From assembly GCF_007679325.1 (NCBI RefSeq), contig NZ_VEGI01000001.1, forward strand, positions 744,001-808,000: a DNA stretch of 64,000 nucleotides. Direction: 5' to 3'. Below the pieces are notes generated by a model. That model was not told where the DNA came from, did no database searches, and worked only from the letters and a program-made list of their open reading frames with translations. Numbering within the stretch: the stretch's first letter is position 1; each line of letters starts with the position of its first letter. Both the position numbers and the translations under genes were made by a program. This document shows, one piece after another, positions 6,929 through 15,852 of the stretch. This stretch comes from Arthrobacter sp. U41 (GTDB lineage: Bacteria > Actinomycetota > Actinomycetes > Actinomycetales > Micrococcaceae).

Positions 6929-8371
6929 CTAGGCGGCGGCCGCCGCTGTCTTCTTGCGCTGCCGGAGCACGACGGCGGCTGCCGCGCCCAGGAGGAACAG
7001 CGCCGCCGCGGCGCACACCGGGACCAGGAAGGCTGCGGAGTAGCCCTGGTGCTGCGCCAGCTGCCCTGCGATGGAGGAGCCGATCGCGGTGCCGGCGACG
7101 ATGCCGCTGGCCAGCGCCGTCATGACCGTGCCAAGTTTGCCGGCCGGAGCCACCAGTCCGCCGATCGCAAAGACCGTGACCATCAGCGGGCCCACCGGCA
7201 GTCCCAGGACCAGGAGCACAAGGATCATGGGCAGCGCCGTCGAGGGCAGCAACAGCAGCAGCGCCAGGCCGGCCATCAGCGCCGCGCACGCCAGCCAGCG
7301 GGCGTTCGCCGTGAACCGCTGGGGCCAGTACGCCACGGACAAGGCCGCCGCGGCGGAGCTCAGACCCATCACCGCATAGAGCAGGCCCGCGAGCTCGGAC
7401 GTGGCGAAGGTCGCGGAAAAGGAGCTCAACGCGGTCTGCGTGGAGCCGAAGAATGTGCCCATGCAGACCATCGCCAGCACCGGGAGTCCGACGGCGGCAA
7501 AGGCACCGGCGCGCTGCCCGGCGGTCAGGGACGCCCGGAGCTGCTTCTTCTGCGCCGTGCTGGCCGCCGTCGGCGCCGGCGTCCGGACCACGGCGTGATG
7601 CGTTGCATGCACCGCGAAGGCCGGGACCAGGGTGATGGTCAAGGCCGCGGCCAGGGCGAGCGGCAGCCACGGGGCGATGAGGCTGGCGAGGATGCCCACC
7701 AGGGCCGGGCCCAGGACGAACGTCAGCTCGTCGGCGGTGCTTTCGTAGGACAGGGCCGTGTCCAGGTCCGCGGCGTTCGCGTCACGTCCCCCTCGTGAGG
7801 TCAGCGCCATCCACCGGACACGGGCCAGGGAGCCCACCTGCGGGCAGCTGGCACCGGCCACGAAGGCGGCGGCCAGGACCGGGCCAGCGGCCGCCAGGTC
7901 CTGTCCGCCGGGGACCAGATAGGCGGCCAGGATCAGCGCGATGACGGCGACGGTGTTGAAAACAGCGGCGAGCAGGAGCACCGGGCGCTGGCCCAGCCGG
8001 TCCGCCAACGCGCCGAACACGGGGGCTCCGAGGGCGGAGCCGATGCCCACAGCTCCGGCCACCACCCCGCCCACTGCATAGGATCCGGTGACGGCCGTGG
8101 CAAGGGTGAGGGCCCCGACTGTGAGCATGGCGAGCGGGAGCCGGGCGAAGAGCCCGATCGGGATGAAACTCGTGCCGGCCAGCAGTGGCAAACGGGAGAA
8201 CCGCCCGCCGGTGCGCGGTACCGGCGGTGCGGCGCCGGTGCCCGGTACCGGCGCCGTGGCTGGCCCGGGGACCGAGGCCGTGGTGTCAGGGGCCGTGGTG
8301 TCAGGGGCGAGGGGCGCAGGGGACGCGGGCGCGGAAGTGCCGGGCGCCTGGGAAGTCGTTGAGAGAGTCAT
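6929..8371 (-). CDS. MFS transporter, probable drug/metabolite efflux
   Basis: About 480 residues from ATG 8371. After an 80-residue Ala/Pro/Thr-rich N-terminal tail come 12 predicted helices. The loop 2-3 MFS motif appears as FGALADRLGQRPVL. The subfamily cannot be fixed, but the short loops and lack of ligand signatures resemble efflux carriers. The start is uncertain: the only strong ribosome-binding site upstream (GGGAGGAGGG at about 8401-8410) serves an ATG in another frame, and an in-frame TTG at 8389 is an alternative. The gene is convergent with iclR and not obviously part of the hpa unit. Confidence 0.75.
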   Translation of the reverse strand: MTLSTTSQAPGTSAPASPAPLAPDTTAPDTTASVPGPATAPVPGTGAAPPVPRTGGRFSRLPLLAGTSFIPIGLFARLPLAMLTVGALTLATAVTGSYAVGGVVAGAVGIGSALGAPVFGALADRLGQRPVLLLAAVFNTVAVIALILAAYLVPGGQDLAAAGPVLAAAFVAGASCPQVGSLARVRWMALTSRGGRDANAADLDTALSYESTADELTFVLGPALVGILASLIAPWLPLALAAALTITLVPAFAVHATHHAVVRTPAPTAASTAQKKQLRASLTAGQRAGAFAAVGLPVLAMVCMGTFFGSTQTALSSFSATFATSELAGLLYAVMGLSSAAAALSVAYWPQRFTANARWLACAALMAGLALLLLLPSTALPMILVLLVLGLPVGPLMVTVFAIGGLVAPAGKLGTVMTALASGIVAGTAIGSSIAGQLAQHQGYSAAFLVPVCAAAALFLLGAAAAVVLRQRKKTAAAAA

Positions 8372-8399
8372 GATTCCGGGTTCGTTCAATGGTGCGCAT
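8301..8399 (-). CDS. Possible 32-codon upstream ORF overlapping the MFS start
   Basis: An ATG preceded by the best ribosome-binding site in this region (GGGAGGAGGG, 3 bases before it) opens a frame of 32 codons ending in TGA. The frame begins MRTIERTRNHDSLNDF and overlaps the first part of the MFS gene in a different frame. It may be a leader peptide that couples or limits MFS translation, or evidence that the MFS start is misplaced. No homology is recognised. Confidence 0.3.
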   Translation of the reverse strand: MRTIERTRNHDSLNDFPGARHFRARVPCAPRP

Positions 8400-8484
8400 C
8401 GTCCCTCCTCCCGATGCGCGCGACCCGGTAACTCCCCAATTGTACCCGGAACCCAAGCCGTATGCGCGGGCAAGGGCGGGCCAG

Positions 8485-8519
8485 CGCGGGCCCGGGCGGC
8501 CCCGGCGACCGGGCCCGCG
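8485..8519 (-). terminator. GC-rich hairpin after sbcC
   Basis: CGCGGGCCCGG (8485-8495) is perfectly inverted at 8509-8519, nine bases beyond the sbcC stop. There is no T-run, so any termination would be weak or Rho-assisted. Confidence 0.45.
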
Positions 8520-8527
8520 GAGCCCTG

Positions 8528-11500
8528 TCAGCCCGGGGTGTCGTCGGAGATGTGCAGGGTGGAACCGTTCCGTCCCTTGACCACCTGTAGCTGGGTGCTG
8601 ATGCGCTGCTTCATTTCGCCCACGTGGCTCACCAGGCCCACCACCCGTCCGCCGTCCCGGAGCCCTTCGAGGGCGTCCATGACCTGTTCGAGGGCTTGTT
8701 CGTCGAGGCTGCCGAAGCCTTCGTCCACGAACAGCGTCTCGATGTCCACTCCGCCGGTTTCCTGCTGCACCACATCCGCCAGTCCGAGCGCCAGGGCCAG
8801 CGAGGCCATAAAGGACTCACCGCCGGACAGCGTTGCCGTGTCCCGCCGCTGGCCCGTCCACTGGTCCACGACTTCCAGGCCGAGGCCGGACTTCGCGCCG
8901 CGGGCGGCCCGGGCGTCCGTGTGCTGCAGGATGTAGCGGCCGTCGCTCATCCCGATCAGGCGTTCCGAGGCGGCGACGGCCACCTGTTCGAGCCGCGCGG
9001 CAAGCACATAGCTGTTCAGGCTCATCCGGTAGTTGTTGTCCCCTGCGCCGCGGGCAGTGTCGGCGACCGCGGCCAGCAGGTTCGCCCGTTCGCGCGGTTC
9101 GCGTCCGTCCTCCGCGAGCCGGGAAAAGTTCGCGGCAATGTCATCCAGGGTCCGCACCGACTTTTCGGCGAGGCCGGCCGCGAGTGCGGCGTCCCGGGCC
9201 GCTCGATCCGCAGCGGCCGCGTCAGCGCGGAGCTGTTCCACCAGCTCTTCGCGGAGGGGGCCCTCCGTTTCCAGCTCGTGCGCCGCCAGGAGGAGTTCCT
9301 CGCTGGCAAAGAGTTCCCCTATCCGGGCTGCTTCGTCCTGTCCGGCGCGGACGGCGGCTTCCAGTGCCGCGGCGTCCGGGGCGGAAAGCAGGACGGCCCG
9401 GGCAGCGTCGGCGGATTCGAAGCCGGTTCCCGGAAGCGCCAGCTCCAGCTGCTGCCGGGTCTCGGCGGCCCGGGCTGCGGCCTGTTCCAGCCGTGTCCCC
9501 GCCGCGTCGGCACGTTCCAGCACGGCAGCAGTGCCGTCCAGCGCCGTGATGCGGCGGGCCAGGACCGGGTGGCCCGCCCGGAGATTGTCCAGGGCCTCGT
9601 CCAGGGAATCAGCCTGCTCCCGGACCTCTGCGAGCGTGGATTCGGTTTGGGTGATGTTTGATGCCGCGTCCGCCAGGGCCCGCCCGGCGTCGGCGATCTC
9701 CTCGTCCAGTTCGGTGTGCCGCACGCGGTTGACGGCAAGATCCGCCGCCGCGCGGCGGGCTTCGGCGGCGCGCTCGGCGGCGAGGGCGGCTTCCCGGGCC
9801 GCATCGTCGGGGGCGGTGTCGCCGCCCTGGGCGGCCAGTACGGCGACCACCTGCTGGGCCTCGGAGAGTTCACGTTCGAGCACCGCGAGGGCGGCCTCCG
9901 CAGCCTCGCAGGCGAGCTGCGCGGATTGTTCGGCCTCGGCCATGTCCAGGGCGGACGCAGCGGCCGGGGCGGGGACGGGATGCTCGGGGCTGCCGCAGAC
10001 CGCGCACGGGACTCCAGGCTGCAGCTGGGAAGCGAGTTCGGCCGCGGCATTGGCCAGCCGCTCCTCGCGGAGGTCAAGCCAGCGCTGGCGCCGGTCCTGA
10101 TACTCCTCCCGGGCGCGGCCATGGCGTTCGGCGACGGCTCCGCAGTCCTTTCCGGCCTCGGCGAAGCGCCGGACCAGGACCAGCAGTTCCTCGGCGGCGG
10201 CCGCTTCCTTCGTCCGCAGCTGCAGCTCGGCGGCGAGCTCTTCGAGCGGCCGCAGTCCGGCGAGCAGGTCCGCTGATTCCTGGCGCAGGACCAGCAGGGC
10301 GGCGTTCCCGGAGGTCCGTTCGTCTTCCAACCGGTCCAGGCCCAGGCGAAGCTGCGTGCTGCGGCTCCGCAATCCGGCCAGCCTGGCCTCATCGGGCAAC
10401 CGCTCCTCCAGCACCGCGCGCAGGGAGCGCAGCTCCCCCAGAGCGGACCGCAGTACTTCACCGGACCACCGGCCCGGTCCGCCGTCCGCGGTCCGGTCAC
10501 CCAGCGCGGCAAGTTCGGAGTCGGTGAGCGCAGCCGTGCGCAGCTCCTCGACGGCGGCGGCCATGGCGGCCGTGGCCACTTCCTCCGCCGCCCGGGCATT
10601 GTCGGCAGCCTGCAGTTGTCCGTCGAGGACTTCGGCCTTGCGGTGGAGGCCCAGCTGTTCGATCTTGGCAGCGACCGCGGGCGCAGCCGCTTCAGCCTCG
10701 GCTCGCCGGCGTTCGGCCGCGGCGAGCTTGGCCTGGCGGGCGGCACGCGCCGCCGCGGCGTCCCGTGCGGCCACGTGGCCGGCGCGCAGACCCTCTGCCT
10801 CCACCGCGGCCGTCCGCCGCTGCTCCGCAACGGTGGCGGCAGCGGCCCCCAGCCAGGTGAGGAAGGCGTCCGGCTCCGCCCGGTCCGGGGCATCGGCCGG
10901 GTCGAGTCCTAGCGCGGCTGTTTCAGCTTCCGCCTGGACGAGCAGGAGCTCGAGCTGGCCGTTGAGGCTGGCAACCTCGGTGCGGGCAGCCTGCGCCTTC
11001 CGGCCGAGTTCCTGTTCCACGGCCTCGAAGCGCCGGGTGCCGAAGAGGCTCTGCAGCAGCTCGAGGCGGTCGGCGGCCTTGGACCGCAGGAAGGCCGCGA
11101 AATCGCCCTGCGGCAGCATCACGACGCGGGTGAACTGCTCCCGGTTCATGCCGAGCACGTCGGCGATTTCGGCGCCGGCCTCGTCGTTGCGGCCGGACTT
11201 TTCGGTCCATTCGCCGTTGACGCGTTCGCGCAGCACGGTGTTGGCCTGCTGCACGGTGAAACCGTTCTTCCCGCGGGCGCTGGGTTTGTCCCAGGCGGGC
11301 GAGCGGGAGACTTCGAAGTGCCGCCCGCGGGCCGAGAACTCGCACGTGACCCGGGGTTCCGCGCTGGCCTCGGCGTGATCGCTTCGCAGCCGTTTTCCGT
11401 CCTGACGCGCCCCGGGCACCGAGCCGTAGAGGGCGAAGCAGATGGCGTCCAGGACGCTGGTCTTGCCCGCGCCGGTGGCGCCGTTCAGCAGGAACAGCCC

Positions 11501-11584
11501 GTGCGCGCTCAGCCGGTCGAAATCGATGTGTTCGGTCGCGGCGAAAGGTCCGAAGGCGGAGATCTCGAGACGGTGAATCCTCAC
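8528..11584 (-). CDS. sbcC: DNA repair exonuclease SbcCD, ATPase subunit SbcC
   Basis: 1018 residues, normal for SbcC. The N-terminal ATPase half begins MRIHRLEISAFGPFA, with Walker A NGATGAGKTS near residues 34-43. Two long Ala/Glu/Arg-rich coiled-coil arms flank the zinc hook PGVPCAVCGSPEHP near residue 525. The C-terminal half has signature TLSGGESFMAS (about 918) and Walker B TLFVDEGFGSLDE (about 955). With SbcD it forms the bacterial Mre11-Rad50 complex, which cleaves hairpins and blocked DNA ends. The GTG start overlaps the sbcD stop as GTGA, indicating translational coupling; a longer open frame upstream lies inside sbcD and is discarded. Confidence 0.95.
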   Translation of the reverse strand: MRIHRLEISAFGPFAATEHIDFDRLSAHGLFLLNGATGAGKTSVLDAICFALYGSVPGARQDGKRLRSDHAEASAEPRVTCEFSARGRHFEVSRSPAWDKPSARGKNGFTVQQANTVLRERVNGEWTEKSGRNDEAGAEIADVLGMNREQFTRVVMLPQGDFAAFLRSKAADRLELLQSLFGTRRFEAVEQELGRKAQAARTEVASLNGQLELLLVQAEAETAALGLDPADAPDRAEPDAFLTWLGAAAATVAEQRRTAAVEAEGLRAGHVAARDAAAARAARQAKLAAAERRRAEAEAAAPAVAAKIEQLGLHRKAEVLDGQLQAADNARAAEEVATAAMAAAVEELRTAALTDSELAALGDRTADGGPGRWSGEVLRSALGELRSLRAVLEERLPDEARLAGLRSRSTQLRLGLDRLEDERTSGNAALLVLRQESADLLAGLRPLEELAAELQLRTKEAAAAEELLVLVRRFAEAGKDCGAVAERHGRAREEYQDRRQRWLDLREERLANAAAELASQLQPGVPCAVCGSPEHPVPAPAAASALDMAEAEQSAQLACEAAEAALAVLERELSEAQQVVAVLAAQGGDTAPDDAAREAALAAERAAEARRAAADLAVNRVRHTELDEEIADAGRALADAASNITQTESTLAEVREQADSLDEALDNLRAGHPVLARRITALDGTAAVLERADAAGTRLEQAAARAAETRQQLELALPGTGFESADAARAVLLSAPDAAALEAAVRAGQDEAARIGELFASEELLLAAHELETEGPLREELVEQLRADAAAADRAARDAALAAGLAEKSVRTLDDIAANFSRLAEDGREPRERANLLAAVADTARGAGDNNYRMSLNSYVLAARLEQVAVAASERLIGMSDGRYILQHTDARAARGAKSGLGLEVVDQWTGQRRDTATLSGGESFMASLALALGLADVVQQETGGVDIETLFVDEGFGSLDEQALEQVMDALEGLRDGGRVVGLVSHVGEMKQRISTQLQVVKGRNGSTLHISDDTPG

Positions 11585-12759
11585 AGGGATACCCCTTCCA
11601 GGCGCACGGTTTCCAGGGCCTCGGCAAGGACAGCTGCCTCGGCGTCGTCGGCTGCCCGGCCGCGGACGTGCTCCAGGAAGCCGCAGCAGACGGACAGATC
11701 GTCCTCGGCCTCGGCCAGCCTGCCGCTGTAGCTGGTTGTGGGGGCGGCGCCGGCACCTTCCGGATCGAAACCCAGCACGAGAGTGTCGGGGAACCGCGAG
11801 CGCAGCCGTTCCATGGCCCGGGCCGGGCGCTGCGCGTCGGTCAGGGTGATCTGGCAATAGGCGGTTTCCGCCCACACGAATTCCTCGGCCGAGAGCAGGT
11901 CCTCCAGTTTGCCGCGCAGCACGGCCAGGGTCCGGGGCGCTTCCCACGGCACTTCACGGACCGCTCCGATGCCGTCCGCATCGACGTCCACCAGCCAGCT
12001 GCCTTTTTTGTGCTGCGCTTCGGAGAAGGAGTAGGCGAGGGGCGACCCGGAGTAGCGGACCGAGGGCGAGAGCTCCTGCCGGCCGTGCAGGTGGCCCAGC
12101 GCCGTGTATCCGAAGCCGTCGAAGAGATCCAGCGGGACAGCGCCGACGCCGCCGATGCTGAGGTCCCGTTCGCTGTCCGAACTGATCCCGCCGCTGGCGA
12201 AGGTGTGCGCGAGGACCACGGAATGCACGGTCCGGGCGGCGGAACGGACCCGCAGGTCCTCCCGGATCCGAGCGGTGGCGGCGCGGGTCACCTCGAAGTG
12301 GCTGGCCGTTTCGACGCCGAGCTGTTCGGCTACGAGGCGTGGTTCCAGCCAGGGGATGCCGTAGATGGCGAGCGCCGGGCCGGCGTCGGGATCGGCGGGG
12401 TCGAGCGGGTGCAGCACGGGCTGGTCCAGCTCGGTGAGCCGCGTGCGCAGGTGCACTCCCCCGCGTTCCAGCAGCCGGGAGGCGAAGCCGAGCCGGATGG
12501 CGGAGTCGTGGTTGCCGCTGGTCAGCACCACCTGCGCGCCGGCGCCGGTCAGGCCCACCAGCGCGTCGTCCAGCAGCCGAACAACGTCGACCCCCGGCAG
12601 GGCGCGGTCGTAGACGTCGCCGGCGATCAGGACCACGTCAACGGACTCGTCCCGGACGAAGGAGACCAGTTGATCGATGAACGCGCGCTGGGCGTCGAGC
12701 ATCCCGACGCCGTGGAACGACCGGCCCAAATGCCAGTCCGAGGTGTGCAATAACCGCAT
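11581..12759 (-). CDS. sbcD: DNA repair exonuclease SbcCD, nuclease subunit SbcD
   Basis: 392 residues starting MRLLHTSDWHLGRSFHG. Metallophosphoesterase motifs appear in order: SDWHLG, IAGDVYDRA, LTSGNHDSA, LAHTFASGG and LGHLHGRQ. These residues bind two Mn ions for endo- and exonuclease activity. The C-terminal cap domain includes YSFSEAQHKKGSWLVDVD. The ATG at 12759 matches the conserved N-terminus; an open frame continuing upstream has no motif and runs into the aquaporin gene. It is followed directly by sbcC with a 4-base overlap, so the subunits are made from one transcript. Confidence 0.95.
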   Translation of the reverse strand: MRLLHTSDWHLGRSFHGVGMLDAQRAFIDQLVSFVRDESVDVVLIAGDVYDRALPGVDVVRLLDDALVGLTGAGAQVVLTSGNHDSAIRLGFASRLLERGGVHLRTRLTELDQPVLHPLDPADPDAGPALAIYGIPWLEPRLVAEQLGVETASHFEVTRAATARIREDLRVRSAARTVHSVVLAHTFASGGISSDSERDLSIGGVGAVPLDLFDGFGYTALGHLHGRQELSPSVRYSGSPLAYSFSEAQHKKGSWLVDVDADGIGAVREVPWEAPRTLAVLRGKLEDLLSAEEFVWAETAYCQITLTDAQRPARAMERLRSRFPDTLVLGFDPEGAGAAPTTSYSGRLAEAEDDLSVCCGFLEHVRGRAADDAEAAVLAEALETVRLEGVSL

Positions 12760-12847
12760 GGTCCTACGGTATCGGCTGCCACCGACAGGATTGTGCCACC
12801 GCTCCGTCAGAGCCCTTCGGCGTGGTGCGGGGTGGTACGGGCGGCGG

Positions 12848-13804
12848 CTACTTCCCGCGCTTGTCGAAGAAGTCGCGGGCCTCGTCGTCGGCCGTCTTGA
12901 CCTCGGCGGGAACCGGCGACGGTGCGGTCGGCATCCCGGCGTCGGACTCCGGCGCTCCGCCTGTCTCGGCCGGCCGCGCATCCTCTCCGTCCGTGTCGTC
13001 GTCGCCCGCCGCCTCCGCTGCAGCGGTCTCAACGCCGGTCGCCGCGCCGGACCGGGTGCTGTGCGCAAACGCCCGGAACACGAGTCCCGCAACGGCCGCA
13101 CCCAGCAGCGGGGCCACCCAGAAGAGCCACAGCTGTCCCAGCACGTCCGGGCTGCTGAACAGCGCGGACGCCGTGGCGCGCGCCGGGTTGAACGGGGTGT
13201 TGCCGGGGGCCTGGCCGAACTGCAGCAGCACCGCCATGGTCAGGCCGACGGCGAAGGGCGCCGCGAGCCGGGACGGGTTCCGGTCCGCTGTGGTGCCCAG
13301 GAACACGGCCACCAGCAGGGCGGCGCCGAGCACCTCAATCAGGAACACACCCACCAGCGGGACCTGGATGACCGAATTTTCGCCGAAGCCGGCGGCCACC
13401 GTGTCAAAGGCCGTCCTGGTGTCGGCGATGTTCGGGACGGTCTGCAGGATCGCGAAAAGCGTCACCGCGCCCAGTACGGCGCCCACCAGCTGTGCTCCCG
13501 CGTAGGCCGCCGCGTCCGCAGGCCTGATGCGGCCGGCAACGGCGTGAGCCGCCGTGACAGCGGGATTGAAGTGGCCGCCGGAGACGTACCCGAAGGCCAG
13601 CATCGCCGCGGTGACCGCCAGACCGGCGGCCAGGGACGCGGAGAGCGGGTTTGACTGCGGAATGGTGAACAGCGGCACGCCCAGGCCGGCGACCACCACG
13701 AAGAACGTCCCGACCGCCTCGGCGGACATCCGGCCCGGCAGCCCAGGTCGCTGAGGATCGTCAGGGGCAGCGTACGGCTGGTGGGCTGTCGCAGGCGTGG
13801 TCAT
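12848..13804 (-). CDS. Aquaporin / MIP-family channel
   Basis: 318 residues with six helices and both half-helix NPA motifs: GGHFNPAVTAA at residues 80-82 and TPFNPARAT at 206-208. These line the water/glycerol pore. A cytoplasmic C-terminal tail of about 70 residues is rich in Asp, Glu, Ala and Pro (AEAAGDDDTDGEDARPAETG), longer than in most bacterial MIPs. The size of the selectivity-filter residues, which would separate water from glycerol channels, was not determined. The gene is monocistronic as far as spacing shows: 88 bases separate it from sbcD and 72 from the DUF202 gene. Confidence 0.88.
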   Translation of the reverse strand: MTTPATAHQPYAAPDDPQRPGLPGRMSAEAVGTFFVVVAGLGVPLFTIPQSNPLSASLAAGLAVTAAMLAFGYVSGGHFNPAVTAAHAVAGRIRPADAAAYAGAQLVGAVLGAVTLFAILQTVPNIADTRTAFDTVAAGFGENSVIQVPLVGVFLIEVLGAALLVAVFLGTTADRNPSRLAAPFAVGLTMAVLLQFGQAPGNTPFNPARATASALFSSPDVLGQLWLFWVAPLLGAAVAGLVFRAFAHSTRSGAATGVETAAAEAAGDDDTDGEDARPAETGGAPESDAGMPTAPSPVPAEVKTADDEARDFFDKRGK

Positions 13805-13876
13805 GGTCGGGAGTTCCTTTGCTTGGGGTCAGCCAGCAGTCTGCCAGCGGAGTCTGGACGTTCGCTGGACCCTGGC

Positions 13877-14248
13877 TCAGCGTCCCAGCGCAATAGCGGC
13901 GACGGCGCTGGCGCCCAGCACGATGATGCCGGCGGCGGCCCAGCGCATCAGGGAGGCCGGCGGGGCGTATGAGGAATGCCGGAGTTGCCGCAGCCGGGCC
14001 AGGACGCAGAGACCCAGCACGGCCGTGGCGACCATCGCCGCCAGGGCACAGACCCCCAGATAGTCCGTGGTCGCGGTCCCCGCCCACCGGACATAGTCAG
14101 GGTCTGCTGCGGCAGGCTGCGTGGCCGCGATCGCCCAGCTGCGCCAGATCAGCAGGTCGGCCGCGAAGAGGGCCAGCAGCGTCCGGCCCCAGGAAAGCTC
14201 GGTCCGTTCCGGCTGCAGCCCGGGGTCCCGCACGGCCTCGGCGCTCAC
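13877..14248 (-). CDS. DUF202-family membrane protein (second of a pair)
   Basis: 123 residues with three hydrophobic segments. DUF202 features are the amphipathic start LQPERTELSWGRTLLALF followed by long helices (LGVCALAAMVATAVLGLCVLA and AAAGIIVLGASAVAAIALG, read approximately). The GTG start overlaps the stop of the preceding DUF202 gene as GTGA, so translation is coupled. Family members are small inner-membrane proteins of unknown function, sometimes linked to divalent-metal or iron transport. No function is assigned. Confidence 0.78.
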   Translation of the reverse strand: MSAEAVRDPGLQPERTELSWGRTLLALFAADLLIWRSWAIAATQPAAADPDYVRWAGTATTDYLGVCALAAMVATAVLGLCVLARLRQLRHSSYAPPASLMRWAAAGIIVLGASAVAAIALGR

Positions 14249-14601
14249 CGCGCGGCCAGGAGCAGCACGGCAAGGACAAAGGCCGCGGCAGCAACACCGA
14301 CGGTCATCACCAGCATGACGCCGGAAAACGGCAGCTCGCGGTTGTTGCGCATGGCCTCTTCCATCTGCCCCCAGCGCCGGTACGCCACGATGGCGAGGAC
14401 GGCGCCGATGATCGCCAGGGCAACGCACAGGGCGACCCGCAGCGGGGCGGGGGCGATGTCCGGGAACAGCTGGTCGATGCCCAGGGCCCCCACGATCAGG
14501 GCCAGCGATGTCCGGATCCAGGCCAGGAACGTCGTTTCATTGGCGAGTGAGAACCTGTAGTCGGGGGTGGATCCGGTTTTCCGCCATGCTGGTACACGCA
14601 T
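14245..14601 (-). CDS. DUF202/YidH-family membrane protein (first of a pair)
   Basis: 118 residues. The N-terminus DYRFSLANETTFLAWIRTSL is the DUF202 signature, in which the LANERTFLAWIRT-like helix is strongly conserved. Two more membrane helices follow. It is translated just before the second DUF202 protein with a 4-base overlap, so the two probably form a hetero-oligomer. It is divergent from the ADP-ribosylglycohydrolase gene across 71 bases. Confidence 0.82.
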   Translation of the reverse strand: MRVPAWRKTGSTPDYRFSLANETTFLAWIRTSLALIVGALGIDQLFPDIAPAPLRVALCVALAIIGAVLAIVAYRRWGQMEEAMRNNRELPFSGVMLVMTVGVAAAAFVLAVLLLAAR

Positions 14602-14658
14602 TGCTCGCCTGCTGTCCCGGTGTTGACTTGTGGCACCCGCCCCGACGGGGGGCCGGGG

Positions 14659-14664
14659 TAAAAT
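14659..14664 (+). promoter_or_regulatory. -10 element for a leaderless ADP-ribosylglycohydrolase mRNA
   Basis: TAAAAT ends 8 bases before the ATG and no purine-rich ribosome-binding site lies between. This spacing would start transcription at or within a few bases of the start codon. Confidence 0.5.
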
Positions 14665-14672
14665 TCTAAGTC

Positions 14673-15788
14673 ATGAGCAACGAGCCCGTCATCACCCCCG
14701 CACTGTGGTCAGCCCCCTCCCGCGAATCCCGGATCCACGGCTGCCTGCTGGGCGGCGCCCTGGGTGATTCGCTGGGATACGCCGTCGAATTCGACGACAT
14801 CGCCACGATCCGTGCGACGTACGGCCCGGACGGTCTGCAGGACTTTTCAGCGCTCGACGGCGGCAGCCACTTTTCCGACGACACGCAGCTGACGCTCTAC
14901 ACCGTCGACGCGCTGCTGGAGGCGCTGGAGTGGGCCAACTCGGGCGTGGCCGCGGACACGAACGCGTGCCTGTGGCTCGCGTACCTGCGCTGGCTCGCCA
15001 CCCAGGGTGTGCCGGTTCCGGACGCGGCGCCGTTCCAGCCGCCCCGCTGGATCGATTCCCACGAGGTCCTCAAAAACCGACGCGCCCCGGGCAACGCCTG
15101 CCTGAGCGGGCTGGCCACCGGCGAGATGGGAACCTTCTACCGTCCGGTCAATCCGGACTCGAAGGGCTGCGGCACTGTCATGCGGTCGGCCCCCTTCGGC
15201 CTGGTCCCGTACATCCCCGCCGAAGCCGTCTACAAGCTCAGCGCCGACGCGGCCTCCCTGACCCACGGGCATCCCGCGGCCCGGCAGAGCTCCGGCGTCT
15301 TCAGCCTCATTATCCATGCCCTGGCCGGCGGCCAGGGGCTGCGCGAAGCGGCGGAATCCGCGCTCGGGGGACTGGACGCTGGCCACCTGCGCAAGGATGA
15401 AGAGCCCGACGCCGATCTGCTCGCGCGGCTCGAGTCGGCCCTGCGGCTGGGTGCCACGGGGGACCTGCTGGGCCCCGAGGAACTGAACCGGGAACTCGGC
15501 GAGGGCTGGGTGGCGGAGGAGGCACTCGCCGTCGCGCTGTACGCGGTACTGGCCACGGTACCGGAGCCGACGGCGGCTGCCGGACACCCGGAGGCCCACT
15601 TCCGCGCGGCACTTTCCGTCGCTGTGAACCACAGCGGGGACAGCGACTCCACCGCATCGATTGCCGGCAACATCCTGGGCACGTTCTACGGCGAGGCCTG
15701 CCTGCCGGCGGAGTGGCTCGAGGTGCTGGAGGCTCCCGAGGTCATCCGGGGCATGGCCGCCCAGCTGGCAGCCGTCACGGGCGCCTGA
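14673..15788 (+). CDS. ADP-ribosylglycohydrolase family protein
   Basis: 371 residues of the DraG/ARH fold. The N-terminal motif RIHGCLLGGALGDSLGYAVE and the metal-binding SDDTQ (residues 68-72) are present. The C-terminal second metal motif NHSGDSDSTASIAGNILG is intact, so both Mg-binding sites are complete and the enzyme should be active. Family members remove ADP-ribose from arginine, serine or guanidine-type substrates, or act on small ADP-ribosylated molecules. No ADP-ribosyltransferase or toxin gene is adjacent, so it may be a housekeeping or detoxifying hydrolase. The ATG is close behind a -10 box and looks leaderless. Confidence 0.88.
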   Translation: MSNEPVITPALWSAPSRESRIHGCLLGGALGDSLGYAVEFDDIATIRATYGPDGLQDFSALDGGSHFSDDTQLTLYTVDALLEALEWANSGVAADTNACLWLAYLRWLATQGVPVPDAAPFQPPRWIDSHEVLKNRRAPGNACLSGLATGEMGTFYRPVNPDSKGCGTVMRSAPFGLVPYIPAEAVYKLSADAASLTHGHPAARQSSGVFSLIIHALAGGQGLREAAESALGGLDAGHLRKDEEPDADLLARLESALRLGATGDLLGPEELNRELGEGWVAEEALAVALYAVLATVPEPTAAAGHPEAHFRAALSVAVNHSGDSDSTASIAGNILGTFYGEACLPAEWLEVLEAPEVIRGMAAQLAAVTGA

Positions 15789-15852
15789 CCCCGCACACGG
15801 CGGTGTTGGTAGCCGGCGGACGCCGGCCGGCACTGCTGTTGCTCGCAGCGCG

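Noticed and set aside
12760-13101. Longer N-terminus for SbcD
   Set aside because: The extension is Arg/Pro-rich antisense of the aquaporin gene end; the SDWHLG motif must be near the start.
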